Shown piece by piece: positions 40,005-52,595 of a stretch of DNA of 64,000 nucleotides (position 1 is its first letter; the number at the start of each line of letters is the position of its first letter). The stretch is taken from positions 239,854 through 303,853 of the forward strand of contig MPNW01000048.1 of NCBI GenBank assembly GCA_011800805.1, written 5' to 3'. The position numbers were made by a program, and so were the translations under genes. This DNA is from Hirudo medicinalis. Its lineage: Eukaryota; Annelida; Clitellata; Hirudinida; Hirudinidae. The notes under the pieces are model-generated. The model did no database searches, had not been told where the DNA came from, and was given only the letters and a program-made list of their open reading frames with translations.

Positions 40005-41775
40005 ATGAGTTTCAATCGGATCGACATACATTCATTACTGGTGTTTCTCGAAAAAGAGCTGCAGACCAGGGATGCAAGAATATCTGAACTAAAAGTAAAT
40101 TTTAAGTATTTTTATGTAATTGTTATGTCGATCATCTATACAATCAAATTTGTTCGAACCGTAGTCGGAAAAGTCTTTGGGGCAGCTGTGCAATTCAAAG
40201 TACAATCAGCTGGGCTTCTGTGACACAGGCAATAATGGAAAAAGGGGAGACAAAAGTATAGGAGCAAAAACTGATCCAATAATTCAACTTGAAGATCTTA
40301 TTGCCACACAACATAAGGCTCAATCTAAGCTGAAGGAAGAGATCAAATTACTCTTGGTGAAGCAGGGCCTGGTATTTGAGGAATCTTTTAAATATTCACA
40401 ACTGATAGTTTATGCTTGAGATTTTATTTTTTATTTTGACATTGCTGACAGGTAAGCACTGGAATGGAAATGGAGAGGATAACACATGAAAATACTATTG
40501 AAATAAATACCAAAGCAGCCATTTTCCTCATGCAAGAAAGGGAACAGCTTATCAAGGAGGTCAATAAAACTTTCTTGTTTTATTTTTTTTATGCATATCA
40601 ACTTAAATATTGTTACTTTAATAACAAGTCATCTCGCTTATGGAGACTAGTTTTTGTTGTTCAAGGTTCAGGAAATGAAACTCAAAAGAGAACAACTTGA
40701 GGCAGACCCAAGGAAACTTGGAGAAAAGATCCAACATCCAAAGAGACACAGGACAGTGGTGGACAAATTGGTGAAGCGAAGGAATGAAATACAAGAGGAG
40801 TTGGGGACAGATTGTCAAAAATGTGTTCAGCTGGAAGGCTTGGTAGAAGAAGCTAAAAGTAGAGTGTTAAATCTTGAAATTAGATTAGAAAACACTAAAA
40901 AAGAAATCTCAAAAGCAATAGACAACATTTCACAACCTTTTTGTGAACAGGTCACTGCAACAACAACTGAATTCGCCACTTTAAAGTCCAAAATTGACAA
41001 TATTATGTCATCAAATGATCAACTTAGGCTTAAAATCAAGCACCTCAATGAGGAAGAGGAGAAGTGCAAAAATAAAGCTTCACTATGTAAAACTGAGATC
41101 CATGGCTTAAAAGTTATGAATGGATCAGATGAAAATTATAACTTGGATTCATGCCTCAGTGTTTCTTCAAACTTTCACAACTCTATTCTTGACAGTTTTG
41201 ATTCAACCATAAAAATGCTTGAGAAGGAGATAGAGAGTTCAAATCTTCTTAGACATCCCAACAAGAAACATATTAACACACCTTCAAAATTCAGGATCTC
41301 AGCTCCTCACCCTACCCCAAATAGGACCCCTATCAATCTCTCAAACCAAAGAATTTCTCAGAAGATTACTAACTTTGAGTCCCTGATGAATTCCAACAAC
41401 ACTGCAGGGCAGACAGAACGACCAAAATCTTCAAATTCTTCATCAGTAAATTTCCTCCCCTCCAATTCAATTGCAATCTCCAAATCAACTTTAAACCTAC
41501 CTGCAGTTACTTCCAATATCGTTACCTTTAATGATAGAGCATCCTCCATGACAAACTCTCCTGCAATGCAATCCAAGGTTCCAGTTGCACCACCGTCATC
41601 ATTATCTTCATCACCTGTGGGGAAAAGGCTACCCTTGTCTCCAACAAGCAGGGGCAAGCATTCCTCGCCACTTCACAATAAACCTCATGGCATTGGTCCA
41701 AAAAGTTCCCAACCACAAACCAATGCTGTGCCAACAGCTAAGCATCTCATAATGCCTTCCAAGATGTTGTCATGA
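40005..41775 (+). CDS. CTTNBP2NL-like: CortBP2-domain coiled-coil protein (CTTNBP2/CTTNBP2NL-like)
   Basis: Four phase-0 exons are proposed: 40005-40094, 40210-40371, 40452-40559 and 40666-41775 (489 residues). The N terminus IHSLLVFLEKELQTRDARIS matches the CortBP2 signature (LL..LE.EL..RD..I..L), and exon 2 has the DP..LQ.D-like DPIIQLEDL. About 200 residues of Glu/Lys-rich coiled coil follow, including a segment like MLEKERERL (FLMQEREQL). The C-terminal 200 residues are a Ser/Pro/Asn-rich linker with SSLSSSPVGKRLPLSP, resembling the SSPVLTKRL region of CTTNBP2. Family members bind cortactin and striatin (STRIPAK) and act at the cell cortex. The ankyrin repeats of full CTTNBP2 are absent, so the NL form is the better comparison. 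Exon 2 borders are the least certain: the donor at 40371 (CTG|gtattt) is weak, and TTG|gtgaag 15 bases earlier is an alternative. Confidence 0.6.
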
Positions 41776-42886
41776 AATTCTGCATTAAGGTCTTTGTTTT
41801 TAATTGTGTTGTTGAATAGTTGTTGTATGATTTTAGTTGGTAGTCACTTCTATATTTGCTGCCTCTTACAGCATCTGCTTTATCGAATTGTATGTCATGA
41901 AAAAGAGAAGGGGATTGAAAGTGTTTTTCACACGACCTACAGGGTGTCATTGCAGATTGACATGTTCAATAAGTGCCAAAAAGTGTAAATGTTTTGGATT
42001 GTAATGCACGAGTTTAAACATTTTGGTTGATCTCGTGTCGATAGTTTTTATGCTGCTTTTGAAGGGCTTTGCAGTTTGCACGGTCTTTCGTATTAACGCA
42101 TTTTCTTTGGTGAAGATATAATGTGACATTTACTGTATTTTAATAGTCGTTGTTGCTGCTAATATATAAAGGTTTAGTTTGTTTCGCCAACACCATCTAG
42201 GTTCTGACTACTAAATTGGAGCCCAATTATTGTGAAGTTCTTTCTGCACTTTCATCGATCATGGAGAGAACTCGTGCGTGGCGTCGGCAGCTTTCGAGTG
42301 TATTTTTAATGTTTCAATTCTGCTCGACTGACTTAAACAAGTCCTTGACTGATAAACTTATTTAAATCAATTATTGTTGCCTTAGAAGCAGCTAAGAATG
42401 GTTAATTAATAAGTGCTCTCTATGTGGGGTTATTTCAGTATTTGACTTTGTTAGCGATCTTATGAATAGCAATTCATGACAAAGCTTCAATTTTTCAGTT
42501 AAAGACATCCACAAATAAATTTTACTGTCCCTTGTGGTTCATCTTAATCTTGGATTTTTATTTGTACTTTCTTGCTAACATTATTTCCCACTGAGGTTGT
42601 GGATTTACATTGCTTGCAATAATTTTCAATCTTTTCAACTATTAGGTTGAGTCAATTAATGACCTATCCTCGTTGTGGCTGACCTAGGTCGACACTTAAT
42701 ACTTTGCTGCTCTCAGGAGTATTTGACATATTTTATATCACAATTACTCAAAAGTTTGCAATGTTCACTCAAGTTGTGATTTGTTTTAAAGTATCCAATT
42801 TGTAATAAATTCATAACTTGTGTTTATTATTTAAAGTTTTACCTTTGTGGAACAACAAAATCGGAGTATCTCATGGAATAGATGGC
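41776..42886. other. 3' UTR and spacer
   Basis: AT-rich sequence after the CortBP2-like stop; no other gene seen. Confidence 0.6.
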
Positions 42887-43767
42887 TATTATTTGATTGC
42901 CAGCTGTTGCAGTACCTATTAGTTGGTATATTATTTGATTGCCAGCTGTTGCAGTACCTATTAGTTGGTATATTATTTGATTGCCAGCTGTTGCAGTACC
43001 TATTAGTTGGTATNNNNNNNNNNNNNNNNNNNNNNNNNNNNNNNNNNNNNNNNNNNNNNNNNNNNNNNNNNNNNNNNNNNNNNNNNNNNNNNNNNNNNNN
43101 NNNNNNNNNNNNNNNNNNNNNNNNNNNNNNNNNNNNNNNNNNNNNNNNNNNNNNNNNNNNNNNNNNNNNNNNNNNNNNNNNNNNNNNNNNNNNNNNNNNN
43201 NNNNNNNNNNNNNNNNNNNNNNNNNNNNNNNNNNNNNNNNNNNNNNNNNNNNNNNNNNNNNNNNNNNNNNNNNNNNNNNNNNNNNNNNNNNNNNNNNNNN
43301 NNNNNNNNNNNNNNNNNNNNNNNNNNNNNNNNNNNNNNNNNNNNNNNNNNNNNNNNNNNNNNNNNNNNNNNNNNNNNNNNNNNNNNNNNNNNNNNNNNNN
43401 NNNNNNNNNNNNNNNNNNNNNNNNNNNNNNNNNNNNNNNNNNNNNNNNNNNNNNNNNNNNNNNNNNNNNNNNNNNNNNNNNNNNNNNNNNNNNNNNNNNN
43501 NNNNNNNNNNNNNNNNNNNNNNNNNNNNNNNNNNNNNNNNNNNNNNNNNNNNNNNNNNNNNNNNNNNNNNNNNNNNNNNNNNNNNNNNNNNNNNNNNNNN
43601 NNNNNNNNNNNNNNNNNNNNNNNNNNNNNNNNNNNNNNNNNNNNTTATTTGATTGCCAGCTGTTGCAGTACCTATTAGTTGGTATATTATTTGATTGCCA
43701 GCTGTTGCAGTACCTATTAGTTGGTATATTATTTGATTGCCAGCTGTTGCAGTACCTATTAGTTGGT
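42887..43767. repeat. 42-bp tandem satellite interrupted by an assembly gap
   Basis: Three near-identical 42-bp units (ATTTGATTGCCAGCTGTTGC...) precede the run of N at 43014-43644, and three more follow it. Because 42 is divisible by three and no stop occurs in several frames, long open frames appear on both strands, reading 14-residue repeats; these are artefacts of the satellite and the Ns. The gap is most simply more of the same array, of unknown true length. Confidence 0.93.
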
Positions 43768-44778
43768 GAAACAATTAAATGTACAGGGTTTCAAATTTTG
43801 GTGGAATTAGATTTGTATTTTCATGTCCTTTGATTGTTTTTTTTAGTATTTTATTTGTGGGAGGAGTTTGTGTTATTTGTTTGATTTTGCCGATTTATTC
43901 GATCAATTATAATTTATTTTAGGACTCCAAAGAAAACTATCTGCTGATCTTTAATGAATTTTCATCATTGTTTTTGACTAGAACTGATCAAATGTCTGAA
44001 TTATTTTGTGATGAGACTTACTGGCAGCAAGCAATACTTCATAGCTAAGATCTAAGTTGATTTTGCTCATGCCTTACTCATTGCTTAGATGAGTCATGGA
44101 ACCTTAATAATTGTGCACTTCCAAGAATAGTTAGTGAACTTATTGATTTTAGGTCTTGTCTTTTTTGTACTTTGAGAAATTGGTCTGAAGCAAATAACTT
44201 CATTCATTTCAATCACTTCTTCACATTTAATATAAACTTTGGGTTTGCATAAGTAGCATGCTAGTTTTGGACAGTTTTTTGAATCTTCCTCTTGTGTGTA
44301 AGACATGCATCTGCCAGGGAGTTACACAGGATTTTGTATTGGAGGGTCGCTAACCAAGAGCAGTGTTGAACTTTCCCCTCTGTGCTATTTCAGTTACTGA
44401 CATAGTGTGTGCCCCTCTACAAAATCTTGTATTCAGTGTCTAATGTTTCAGCTTTATTCGATGCGACAACAATTTTAGTCAAAAAATCTGACCCCTTGAC
44501 ATCTGCTGAGCGGTGACAGCAAAGTTGCGTTTCTAGAAGCATGTTTTTCAGCTTTTTGTGATAGTTTTCGGCTTGCAGATGGTGGAAGCGGTTTTGTCAC
44601 TCATACTTTTTCCAGGTTTACTACTTGCCAGTCCAAATTTTTGACAGACGTCAAAAAGCATACCCAATTGACAGTTTTGCAATCCACGATTATTTATCGT
44701 AGGATGAGGATGACCAGTCGGGAAGCCGATCCGGCACCATAGTGATACCAGATCAACATCTTCAGCAACAGCGCCGCC
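43768..44778. other. intergenic, possibly decayed element
   Basis: No gene supported. On the minus strand 44440-44760 shows broken coding-like fragments continuing the small ORF at 44779-44934, suggesting a degraded transposon or pseudogene. Confidence 0.35.
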
Positions 44779-44934
44779 TCATTCGTCATTTTTCATTTTA
44801 GATGCACTCTCGGAAACGTCTTTATCGTCCACAGGTTGAGCCAAAACTAAAAAGTTTGCAGAATCCATCCGGGCTTTCTTGCTCATCCACCTCATCATGA
44901 AATTTCTTTCGTTCCCCTTTTTGCATTTTGACAT
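44779..44934 (-). pseudogene. small basic ORF, decayed element or gene fragment
   Basis: A 51-residue frame starts MSKCKKGNERNFMMRWMSKK and ends in an Asp/Ser/Lys tail. Its composition is protein-like, and fragments in other frames downstream suggest it was once longer. The family is not recognised; the N-terminal end of a transposase is one possibility. Confidence 0.25.
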
Positions 44935-45711
44935 TTCTGCGTGTCAGTAATGCAGATTAATTTATAAATAAAAAAATATATAATGATATATTGATACATT
45001 ACATTGATAATTGATGCATTATACATGATTGAAATATAATATATATAACTATAATGACTAATCCAGTATTGCGATGGAAGGCGAGTAAACCTGAGGAACT
45101 CGAAATAACTTAGACAATGAGAAACAAGGAAAAGTCCATGCAACAAGGGCATTTATACTCTTGTGGTCAATGATCTCTCCTACAGGAGTCTGGCCTCTTA
45201 TTGGACGTGGATACCTAACATACCGTGGATTCGTTGTTCCTTTTGAAACTCGACGAGCCTGACATTCGACACCAACAGCAGATGCCAGTACCAATCAGTG
45301 CAACGTTCTGATGCCATAACACTTGAAATTTAGTTTCCCGGTTGTTTGGGTTGGGGGTGCAGCTGCTGGGGGTGTCCTCAAATTTTTTTTGGAGTGAATG
45401 GCCCCCTTAGTGCCCAGAGCACTGCGAAAATATCGAGTTACCAATTAGACAAGTTAATTGATGAGAGAATTAAGTAATGAAAGTAAAAACTGTTGAAAGT
45501 CACATAGTAAAGATGTTGCATTTAAGTAATGCTTAGAATAAGTACAATGAAATGTAACTCGGAATATAATTTTAATATAAGTTAACTTTTAATGTCGCTT
45601 GTATGTATTTTTTACTAAATTTAGGAAACTCCTCGGCATTTTGTTTCGTTTGTCTAGTGAACCATTATTAGTCTAATATTATTCGTTCTTGTTTATTTTA
45701 AACAACACCCT

Positions 45712-48311
45712 ATGGGAATATTATTGTCCATGCGCAAGAAAAAGTCTTCTAAAGCTAATATTTCTTCAAAAACTACGAGGAAAAAAAGACCGAGGCAAAA
45801 CAGCATTTTGAAATACCTTAAAAAGGAAAAAGAAAACAAGCCAGCAGTTAGAAAGAACATTTTAAGTCGGCATGTAGATGCAGATATCGTTGAAATTAAA
45901 GAGGATGACTCGCAAGAAAATATCACAAATTACAATGTACTGTTTTACCGAAACAAGCTAAAATCTGAACCCCATGGTAACATTTAATTTGTTGTGTGTA
46001 TTTATTTGCATGGAAGAAGATATTGTTCTCCAGCTTATGCCAGTTGTCATTACTGATGCTATTTTAAAATAAAGCAATAATGCTATTTTAAAATAAAGCA
46101 ATAACATTAAGAAATGCACCAGGTCCCTTCAGCTTTGACATGTTTTTGCTCCATTTCTTCATTCACATTTGCTCCTCCCCTTATTCAAATTTCATTTCTT
46201 GAATCCATTTCCTCTGCATCCAGTTCCAGACATCTAGGAAACTTGAGCTTAGTGTTAGCAATAGTAATTATCACTTGTTATACACTTACAGGTGATTACA
46301 TTGAACAGATTTTGCAAAATTGGCATGCAAACTATAGTCTGCTGGAGAAGCACCATGGCTACATACAATGGTTGGCTAATTTGTGACTTTCACAAATATT
46401 TATTTTATATCAAATAGATGTGCTATGGCTTGGAAGCAGTTAACTGTATATCACAAGCTAACCATTGATTTTTGGTTTTGCTAGATATTGGCAAATATTG
46501 GGATATTAGTGTAAAAATTGTTTCTGGAAAAGGAGGCAGTTTGGCTGGTCCAGGCTCCTCCATGTTTTCAATGCAGTCGGGAATCGTGTTTTAAATTGAG
46601 TTAGCTTATCGTCTTTTGCCCAAAACATCTTGTGTGTTGGATGTTAAACATGTGTTCATAAACCTCATTTGGCCAGAATTTCAAAAGTATCTTGTTGCAA
46701 GTATTGCATGTTTAAGGTTCATAAAAATGAAATAGTTGAGCAACAATCATATAATATCCAAAGTTCTGCTTATAATACATTTGGTTAGGTCCTTAGTTGT
46801 ATTTATCTTGTAATCATTTTTAGGCTGTTTCCAACAAAAGAATGTGGCAGGAACAAACATGCAAAACCATTAAATAAAGAAGAAATTCTCGTAAGTTTCT
46901 TGAAATTGCTGCAACCTTCCATAAAATTTGGATAGACAGGGATGTAGGTTTATGGAAGCTTATGTGCATCTTGACGTGACCTATAATTCTTTTCATAATA
47001 TTTATGATGGTGGTAGTGGTTATAATAGCTATAATTGGTAACATCAAAGAAAATATAAACAGTTACTTTGAATAAAACTTAAAAAAACTAAATTCAGTTA
47101 TTTGAATTACTGAGTGGATTAAACTAACCAAATGGAAATGGTTTGCCATCGTGTGGCAGGGTAACAGTGTAGCCATGTGTGCTCCACAGTTGTGGCGGAC
47201 ACCACATGGCCAGCTTCAGTGCAAATTGGTACATCAGTGCCACATGGAACTCATATCCTTCTTAGTCCACCAAGAAGAAATGTTTGATCCAGAGAAAGCA
47301 TCTTTAGAATGCAAATAATGGCAAGGTTCGGTCTTCGTAGAAGGAGCGACATGCCATCCTGCTCGGAGAAGGCAGCAAGCGGACGGATGCCGAGTTGTTC
47401 TCGGAAATTAGCCGCGAAGATAACAACATTAATTATGGGCTATCCCGTAACATCCCCGTTCGGATAACTTCCAGACATTAGTGTTGCCGTGTCTTAATGC
47501 TTCAGCTCACATTACGTTTTTCCAATAAAACCATTAAGGATTGCAGTGCAATTATTTGTCGAGCATATTTGATTTTTTAAGTTAAGTTGTTTGTCGCTTT
47601 GTTCCTTTTGATTTGCTAGCTTTTCATATTGTGCATTTGTTTTGATCTGGTGAAGGGTTTGTTGTTAATTAATGGTAATTCATTCCATCTAAATGATATT
47701 AATTACATTCATTCATTCATTCGATCATTCATAAATAATTAATTGATGAAGACTTATATTAATTTAACAATTAACTTCATATTATTATAATTATGCTTTA
47801 TTTTCAGGTGATATCAAATTCAGATACTTTGAAAAGCAGGCTGCTGAGGGCCTACGAGATGATGATAGATTTTTATGGCTTCACCTTGTTGAATGACCAG
47901 ACCGGGGAGGTGGCACCAAACAAGCTTCATTCAAAGAGAGTCCTCCATCTAAAACAGTATGCTATTTAATTTCCCATAATATACAGCCTATAATATACTA
48001 CTACTACTACTACTACTAATAATAATAATAATAATAATAGTACTCTTCAAATTGTTAGGTCACGGCACAACCATCTGAGAATAACCCGCATACTTTCAAG
48101 TCTCAGTTTGTTGGGTCTAGAACACATCACTTATCCATTTCTGAGAGAACTCATCCATCTTACATTTGGGAAGGATGCACCGCTCTACAGTTGCCAACAT
48201 TCTTGTCTTTATTTTTGGATACCAACTGTTTCCAAACCAGGAGAGAGGCAAACATTAGAGAAGTTGGTCAAATCTTTAAAGGAAGAAGCTATTGAGAACA
48301 CAAAGTCGTGA
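45712..48311 (+). CDS. OGFR-like: opioid growth factor receptor-like protein (OGFr_N domain)
   Basis: Five exons, 45712-45976, 46292-46370, 46824-46890, 47808-47956 and 48059-48311, have matching phases and give 270 residues. The OGFr domain is recognisable across all of them: VLFYRNKLKSEPHG, DYIEQILQNWHANYSLLEKH, HGYIQWLFP, NKHAKPLNKEEI, LLRAYEMMIDFYGF, then SRHNHLRITRILSSLSLLGL. Before it lies a Lys/Arg-rich segment (MRKKKSSKANISSK, TTRKKRPRQ) that could act as a nuclear localisation signal; the Met at 45730 is an alternative start. Vertebrate OGFR binds met-enkephalin at the nuclear envelope; that role is not shown for this shorter protein, which lacks the vertebrate C-terminal repeats. 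The donor at 46370 (TG|gttggc) is non-canonical at +3 but restores the conserved IQWLFP. Confidence 0.88.
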
Positions 48312-48909
48312 GAATCAATGAACAAATTCTACAAATCATGAAACTGACAGAAACTTGTTGAACAACTGACCACTCAAATCATGTAAAAAAAATTCAGGAG
48401 CAAAAATTTTATGATTTCCTAAATTAGATGGCCCTCCCCACATTGCACACGTAATTTGTAACAGTTTGGAAAGAATCATCCTTGAAATAATTTAGATGAA
48501 TTATGGACTCAAGCCGTCAATGTCGAGAAAATCAAGCATCATCGAACATGACGCTATTAATTTCAGTGATTTTCTTTAATGAGGTTAACTTGGTGTAATT
48601 TAAAATTTTATATTGCATCTCCCTGGGGTATATTTACAAGTACATAGTTGTTTTAATTACGTTTTATTGTTTTTCAAATGATTTTGATAATAATAATTTT
48701 TATTAATAACAATGGATTCAACGGATCCGCAAGTCGAACGACCGATGTGATTTGATAAATCGTGAATCTGCTCGATTTCTGAATCGAAACAAATTGTAGT
48801 CGTTTTAAAAGCACCCACATGAGGATCCAGCAACTCAGTTTAAAAATAAAAAACAATTACAACGACGGCAACTTCCGCACGAGGACGACATCTTCCGGTT
48901 CACAAGATG
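48312..48909. other. convergent 3' spacer between OGFR-like and DMTF1-like genes
   Basis: About 600 bases separate the two stop codons, so both 3' UTRs must end here. No other feature is visible. Confidence 0.6.
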
Positions 48910-51900
48910 TCACTCTTGGGTCCAGTCGTCCATGCTCGTCACCACCGTTTCCGATATCAACTGCAGGATGAAATGGTAATGAATTGCCTGTGAGATCCTC
49001 AAAACATCAGCACCTCACTTGGTTCTCGCACTCATCTTCGAGCAGCATAAAATCTCCGTCCGTTTGGAAAATGGTGCCCGCATCGAAAGTTGGAAAAGAG
49101 AGAGACTGGTTGCAGATGGGATCGACTTCGGAAAACTCCGAGGGAGGGAACCTGCCGGTCAGATAAGCGGTGTCGAAGTTCACCAAGTCCACTTCTTCTG
49201 GGTGGTCCTGTGTTGACTTTGGCTGGATGATGATGATATCTGATTCTGAAAAATCACGCTCGATATAGATATTTGGAGAAAGTTAAGTTTTAATAAGTTA
49301 ATATTTGGGGAGGCAAATTCAACTAAATAAAATAACACCTAAGTTTAAGTACAAAAAATTAGGTCAACAAGGACTCTCATTACATTGGATGAAGGTCGGC
49401 CGGTCGGGCTGCATTCCTGAGTGCGGGCAGTAACGGCAACGTTTGCAACCCGTCTCATTCGAAACCCAGCCTGAGTCGATGCGAGCACCCTTGGAAGGAG
49501 TGCTACACGATGGTTTACAAAGAGCACCTCCGATGCTCTGCTTACGACACTATGCAAATGAAGTAACTTTACATGCGATTAGCTTAATTAGTTTCATTAT
49601 TAAGATGACTCACCAAAGAGATTTGAGTTGTGTTGGATCTCTAGATACTCGTTGTCACTTTCGCTCGCCCGAGACGACGACAGAATGGTCGAGAGGATCT
49701 CTGCAAAGAGATAAAAATGTTGAAATTAACCTTCGCATGTGGTTTTAGCCAGAAATGGTTACTAAAACCTGACCTTTGAAAGACAGACAGTTGTAATTAT
49801 TTATCTTCCTCTTCATGAACCACCACTTGCACCTCAGCCACTGCGGAGATCGGACACTGAAATGTTAGCCTTATTATCATCTCAAAAACATTTAACTTTA
49901 TTACCTCAACAAATAAAATCGTGTAGCACTTGTAATAACGACATTTAATATTAAAACTTAATTTTACATCTTGACAGCATCTATTTTTACATATAAGCTT
50001 AAAACTCGGCATGCAGGTCGGCTCGCATTCCAGCATGCGACGGTAATGGCGACGATCGTAACGTGTCGTGTTTACGGCCCGGCTTGCACCGTCGGGGAGC
50101 GCCCTCGGATAGGGACGCCGTGCAAACGGTAGAGCGATGGGAACGTGCCTTCGCATCCTATTTGGATTCACAAAGCACTCAAAAGACTGGCTAAATGGCA
50201 CAACAACCAATCATCACCTGGGCCAATCCTGTGACAACTTGACCCAATCAACATCGACTTCATCTTTGGCATCCAATTGTGACAACCTTAAGAAGCAGTT
50301 TCAGTCAACAAGTGATTATTACCATGCTATCATTACTTATTATTATGTATTCTTTAATGTTGCTCTTAAATCAGCATTTCACACTTGCTAATTTTATTTA
50401 AACCTTGGTTCAGGGTCTAAAGCCATGTGATAATAAAAAGAATTCATTGCCAATTGATATTACCTGAGGACTAAATATCTATAAAAACAAGCAATAGAAA
50501 ATATAATGATGATAATAATAATATTAAAATAATTATATTAAATTATATGATTAATAATAATAATAAAAACAATAACAAATTAACATCAGTGAAACAGCCA
50601 TGTCATTATTACCTAGATAAGACACAAAACAAAAAGGATTCATTGTTTTGTAATCACGAAGCACCTGTACAAGAGGAGTTTGTCGTCGTTGGACGTCCAA
50701 GCGGAACCTCCTTTTTGCTTCCAGTTGAGGTAATTCAACCACTTGGTTCGGCACTGTTTCTCGTTCCTGCTGCCGACGTGTTGCGACACGACCGACCAAG
50801 AGAGGCCGCTGGTGATGTCTTCGCCTGCGAACGACAGTTTCGTCGAACAAGTGGAAGTGCAAGAGACGAAGCGTTCGTCGAAGGATTATTACGTTACGAT
50901 TACGTCACGCGTCGACATTACAACCGATCGTGATCAGATAAATTAAAGAAAATGTAATGCAGTGTAAATTTAAACGACCACGCATTTTATTTGTCCTTAA
51001 TATTTGTACATCTTCAATTGATCGGCACTCGAACGACAAACCGGGCGAGGCGGATGACAGCTTGTAGACGATCTCGCACAGTTTTTCCTCTTCTTCGGGC
51101 TCCCACTTCCCTGCAAGGCATTCATGAAAGATTTTATAAAATTTATCATACTCATTAATATTCATGCTTTATATATTATATTACAGATCAAATATTGACA
51201 CATTGCTTAAATGAGGCCAATCAGAACATTTTGATTTTGTTTTTCATCGCTTAATTCAAAGATGAATAAAAATTACGACGTAATGAATAACGTTTCGAGC
51301 TCGATGCGATAGGGTTTTTACCGAATCTGTACTTGTTCTTGAGCAGACGACATCTGTCTTTCACCGAGGAAGCGCTTCTACCAATGGCATGACCTATGCT
51401 CGCCCAATCGCAACCATACTTTTTCTGGAGTCTGATGTGGAAAACATTACGTTTTCATTTCGGTCGCGTCGCCCGCTAACGCGAGCTTAAAAACACATTA
51501 GTAATAAAAATCACATTTACAACAACATTACTCTCGAGATTATCGATAAAATATGGTATGTGAAAAGAGAAACTTAACTCCTTGAGCTTCCTGAGTTCGT
51601 CCGGCGTGTACTTGCGACGTAGTTCTTCTTGTCGTACATCCGAACGACCCTCCTGTACACGGAGAAGAGAGGTCTCTCCAAACCGACCGCAACGGTTCTA
51701 TAGAAATCCTTCCTCTCCTTTCCGCTGTTGAAGATGATTTCGGTCGGATCGTCGATCTCGTGAAGCTGTCAACGTTTTGCTATCATAATTAGTAATTAAT
51801 TAATTCGTTATTATAATTAGATATAAAATTATTGTGAGCTAGCATGTCAAGTTACGTTCGACAAAATTCCTCCTCGATAACATTTGAATAGAATCCCAAG

Positions 51901-52595
51901 TCATGCCCGACCATTTCAAAAATATAGGAGATGACGTTTGGAAGCCGATCGACCCAACCAATCCTTGTCAATATTTCATGGCATCACTCAAGCAATTAAT
52001 CTCTTAATTAATAAAAAGTGATTAATTGAGATCCAAAAGCGTCGCCACCGTCGTCGTCGTACCTTGCAGTAATCGGCAATGTTGGCCTGCAGCACTCTTA
52101 TCTCTTCACTTGCCCACTGCCCTTGTTTCCACTGGTGGCCTTAGCAGACATTTTTAATTAACAATTATTCCCATAAAAACTTATTTTCTTAGCAAAAATA
52201 TGTTCATGAATTCAACTTATGAGTATTTCACATTTAATATCCATCAATAATTTACTTTCATTGCATATCTCTATAAATGTTCTTTTGATACATTTCATTA
52301 TGTAATTGCATTCTTCAAATCTTTATTTTGCCATTCTTGTAACTATTGAAATACTAACCTTGTTCGAGTAGGGCCTCTTTTTCATATTTGGATGTGACCC
52401 AAGTTTTTGAAATGGGTGATAGCAACTGATTACCCTTGCACACAACACAAATATATAATTCTTATCATCACTTCAATTTAGTGACCAATCGGTCACTAAC
52501 ACTTTCGAAATATGTTAAGGCTGAATTAAACAGATGTAATTTACCTCGTCAGTTTGTTCAACAAAAATGCTTTGAAGTTTTTTACGCCGCTCCAT
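48910..52595 (-). CDS. DMTF1-like: cyclin D-binding Myb-like transcription factor (DMTF1 homologue) with a one-base frameshift
   Basis: A nuclear Myb/SANT factor; vertebrate DMTF1 binds cyclin D and activates ARF. Exons: 52545-52595, 52359-52425, 52063-52139, 51579-51765, 51322-51431, 51042-51110, 50665-50824, 50218-50286, 49774-49856, 49614-49700, 49019-49245 and 48910-48960. Family signatures in order are WASEEIRVLQANIADYCK, DPTEIIFNSGKERKDFYRTV, RPLFSVYRRVVRMYD, DWASIGHAIGRSASSVKDRC, GKWEPEEEEKLCEIVYKL, GSRNEKQCRTKWLNYLNWKQ, WPSVRSPQWLRCKWWFMKRK and an acidic C terminus ending MDDWTQE. These cover the Myb repeats; Trp residues are spaced as in DMTF1. In exon 51579-51765 one base is missing near 51615: the frame slips after NYV and the conserved KYTPDELRKLKEL continues in another frame. 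With that base restored the model is 412 residues and all phases agree, so a sequencing or assembly error is likelier than a pseudogene. Confidence 0.92.
49385..49515 (+). repeat. diverged copy of dispersed repeat (copy 4)
   Basis: It lies in a DMTF1-like intron. GGTCGGGCTGCATTCC, AGTAACGGCAACG and GCATCGACTC-like blocks align, at lower identity, with 50018-50110. This is the weakest member of the family. Confidence 0.4.
50007..50165 (+). repeat. dispersed repeat (copy 2), fullest copy
   Basis: A GC-richer block inside a DMTF1-like intron. Ordered blocks GCATGCGACGGTAATGGC, AACGTGTCGTGTTTACG, GGATAGGGACGC and GTGCCTTCGCATCCTATTTG recur near 28.4 and 59.5 kb. No coding capacity is conserved between copies. 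It resembles a SINE or a non-autonomous transposon, class unknown. Confidence 0.6.

Noticed and set aside
42839..43833. Long open frames of over 300 codons on both strands
   Set aside because: They run through the N gap and a 42-bp satellite with no stop; not genes.
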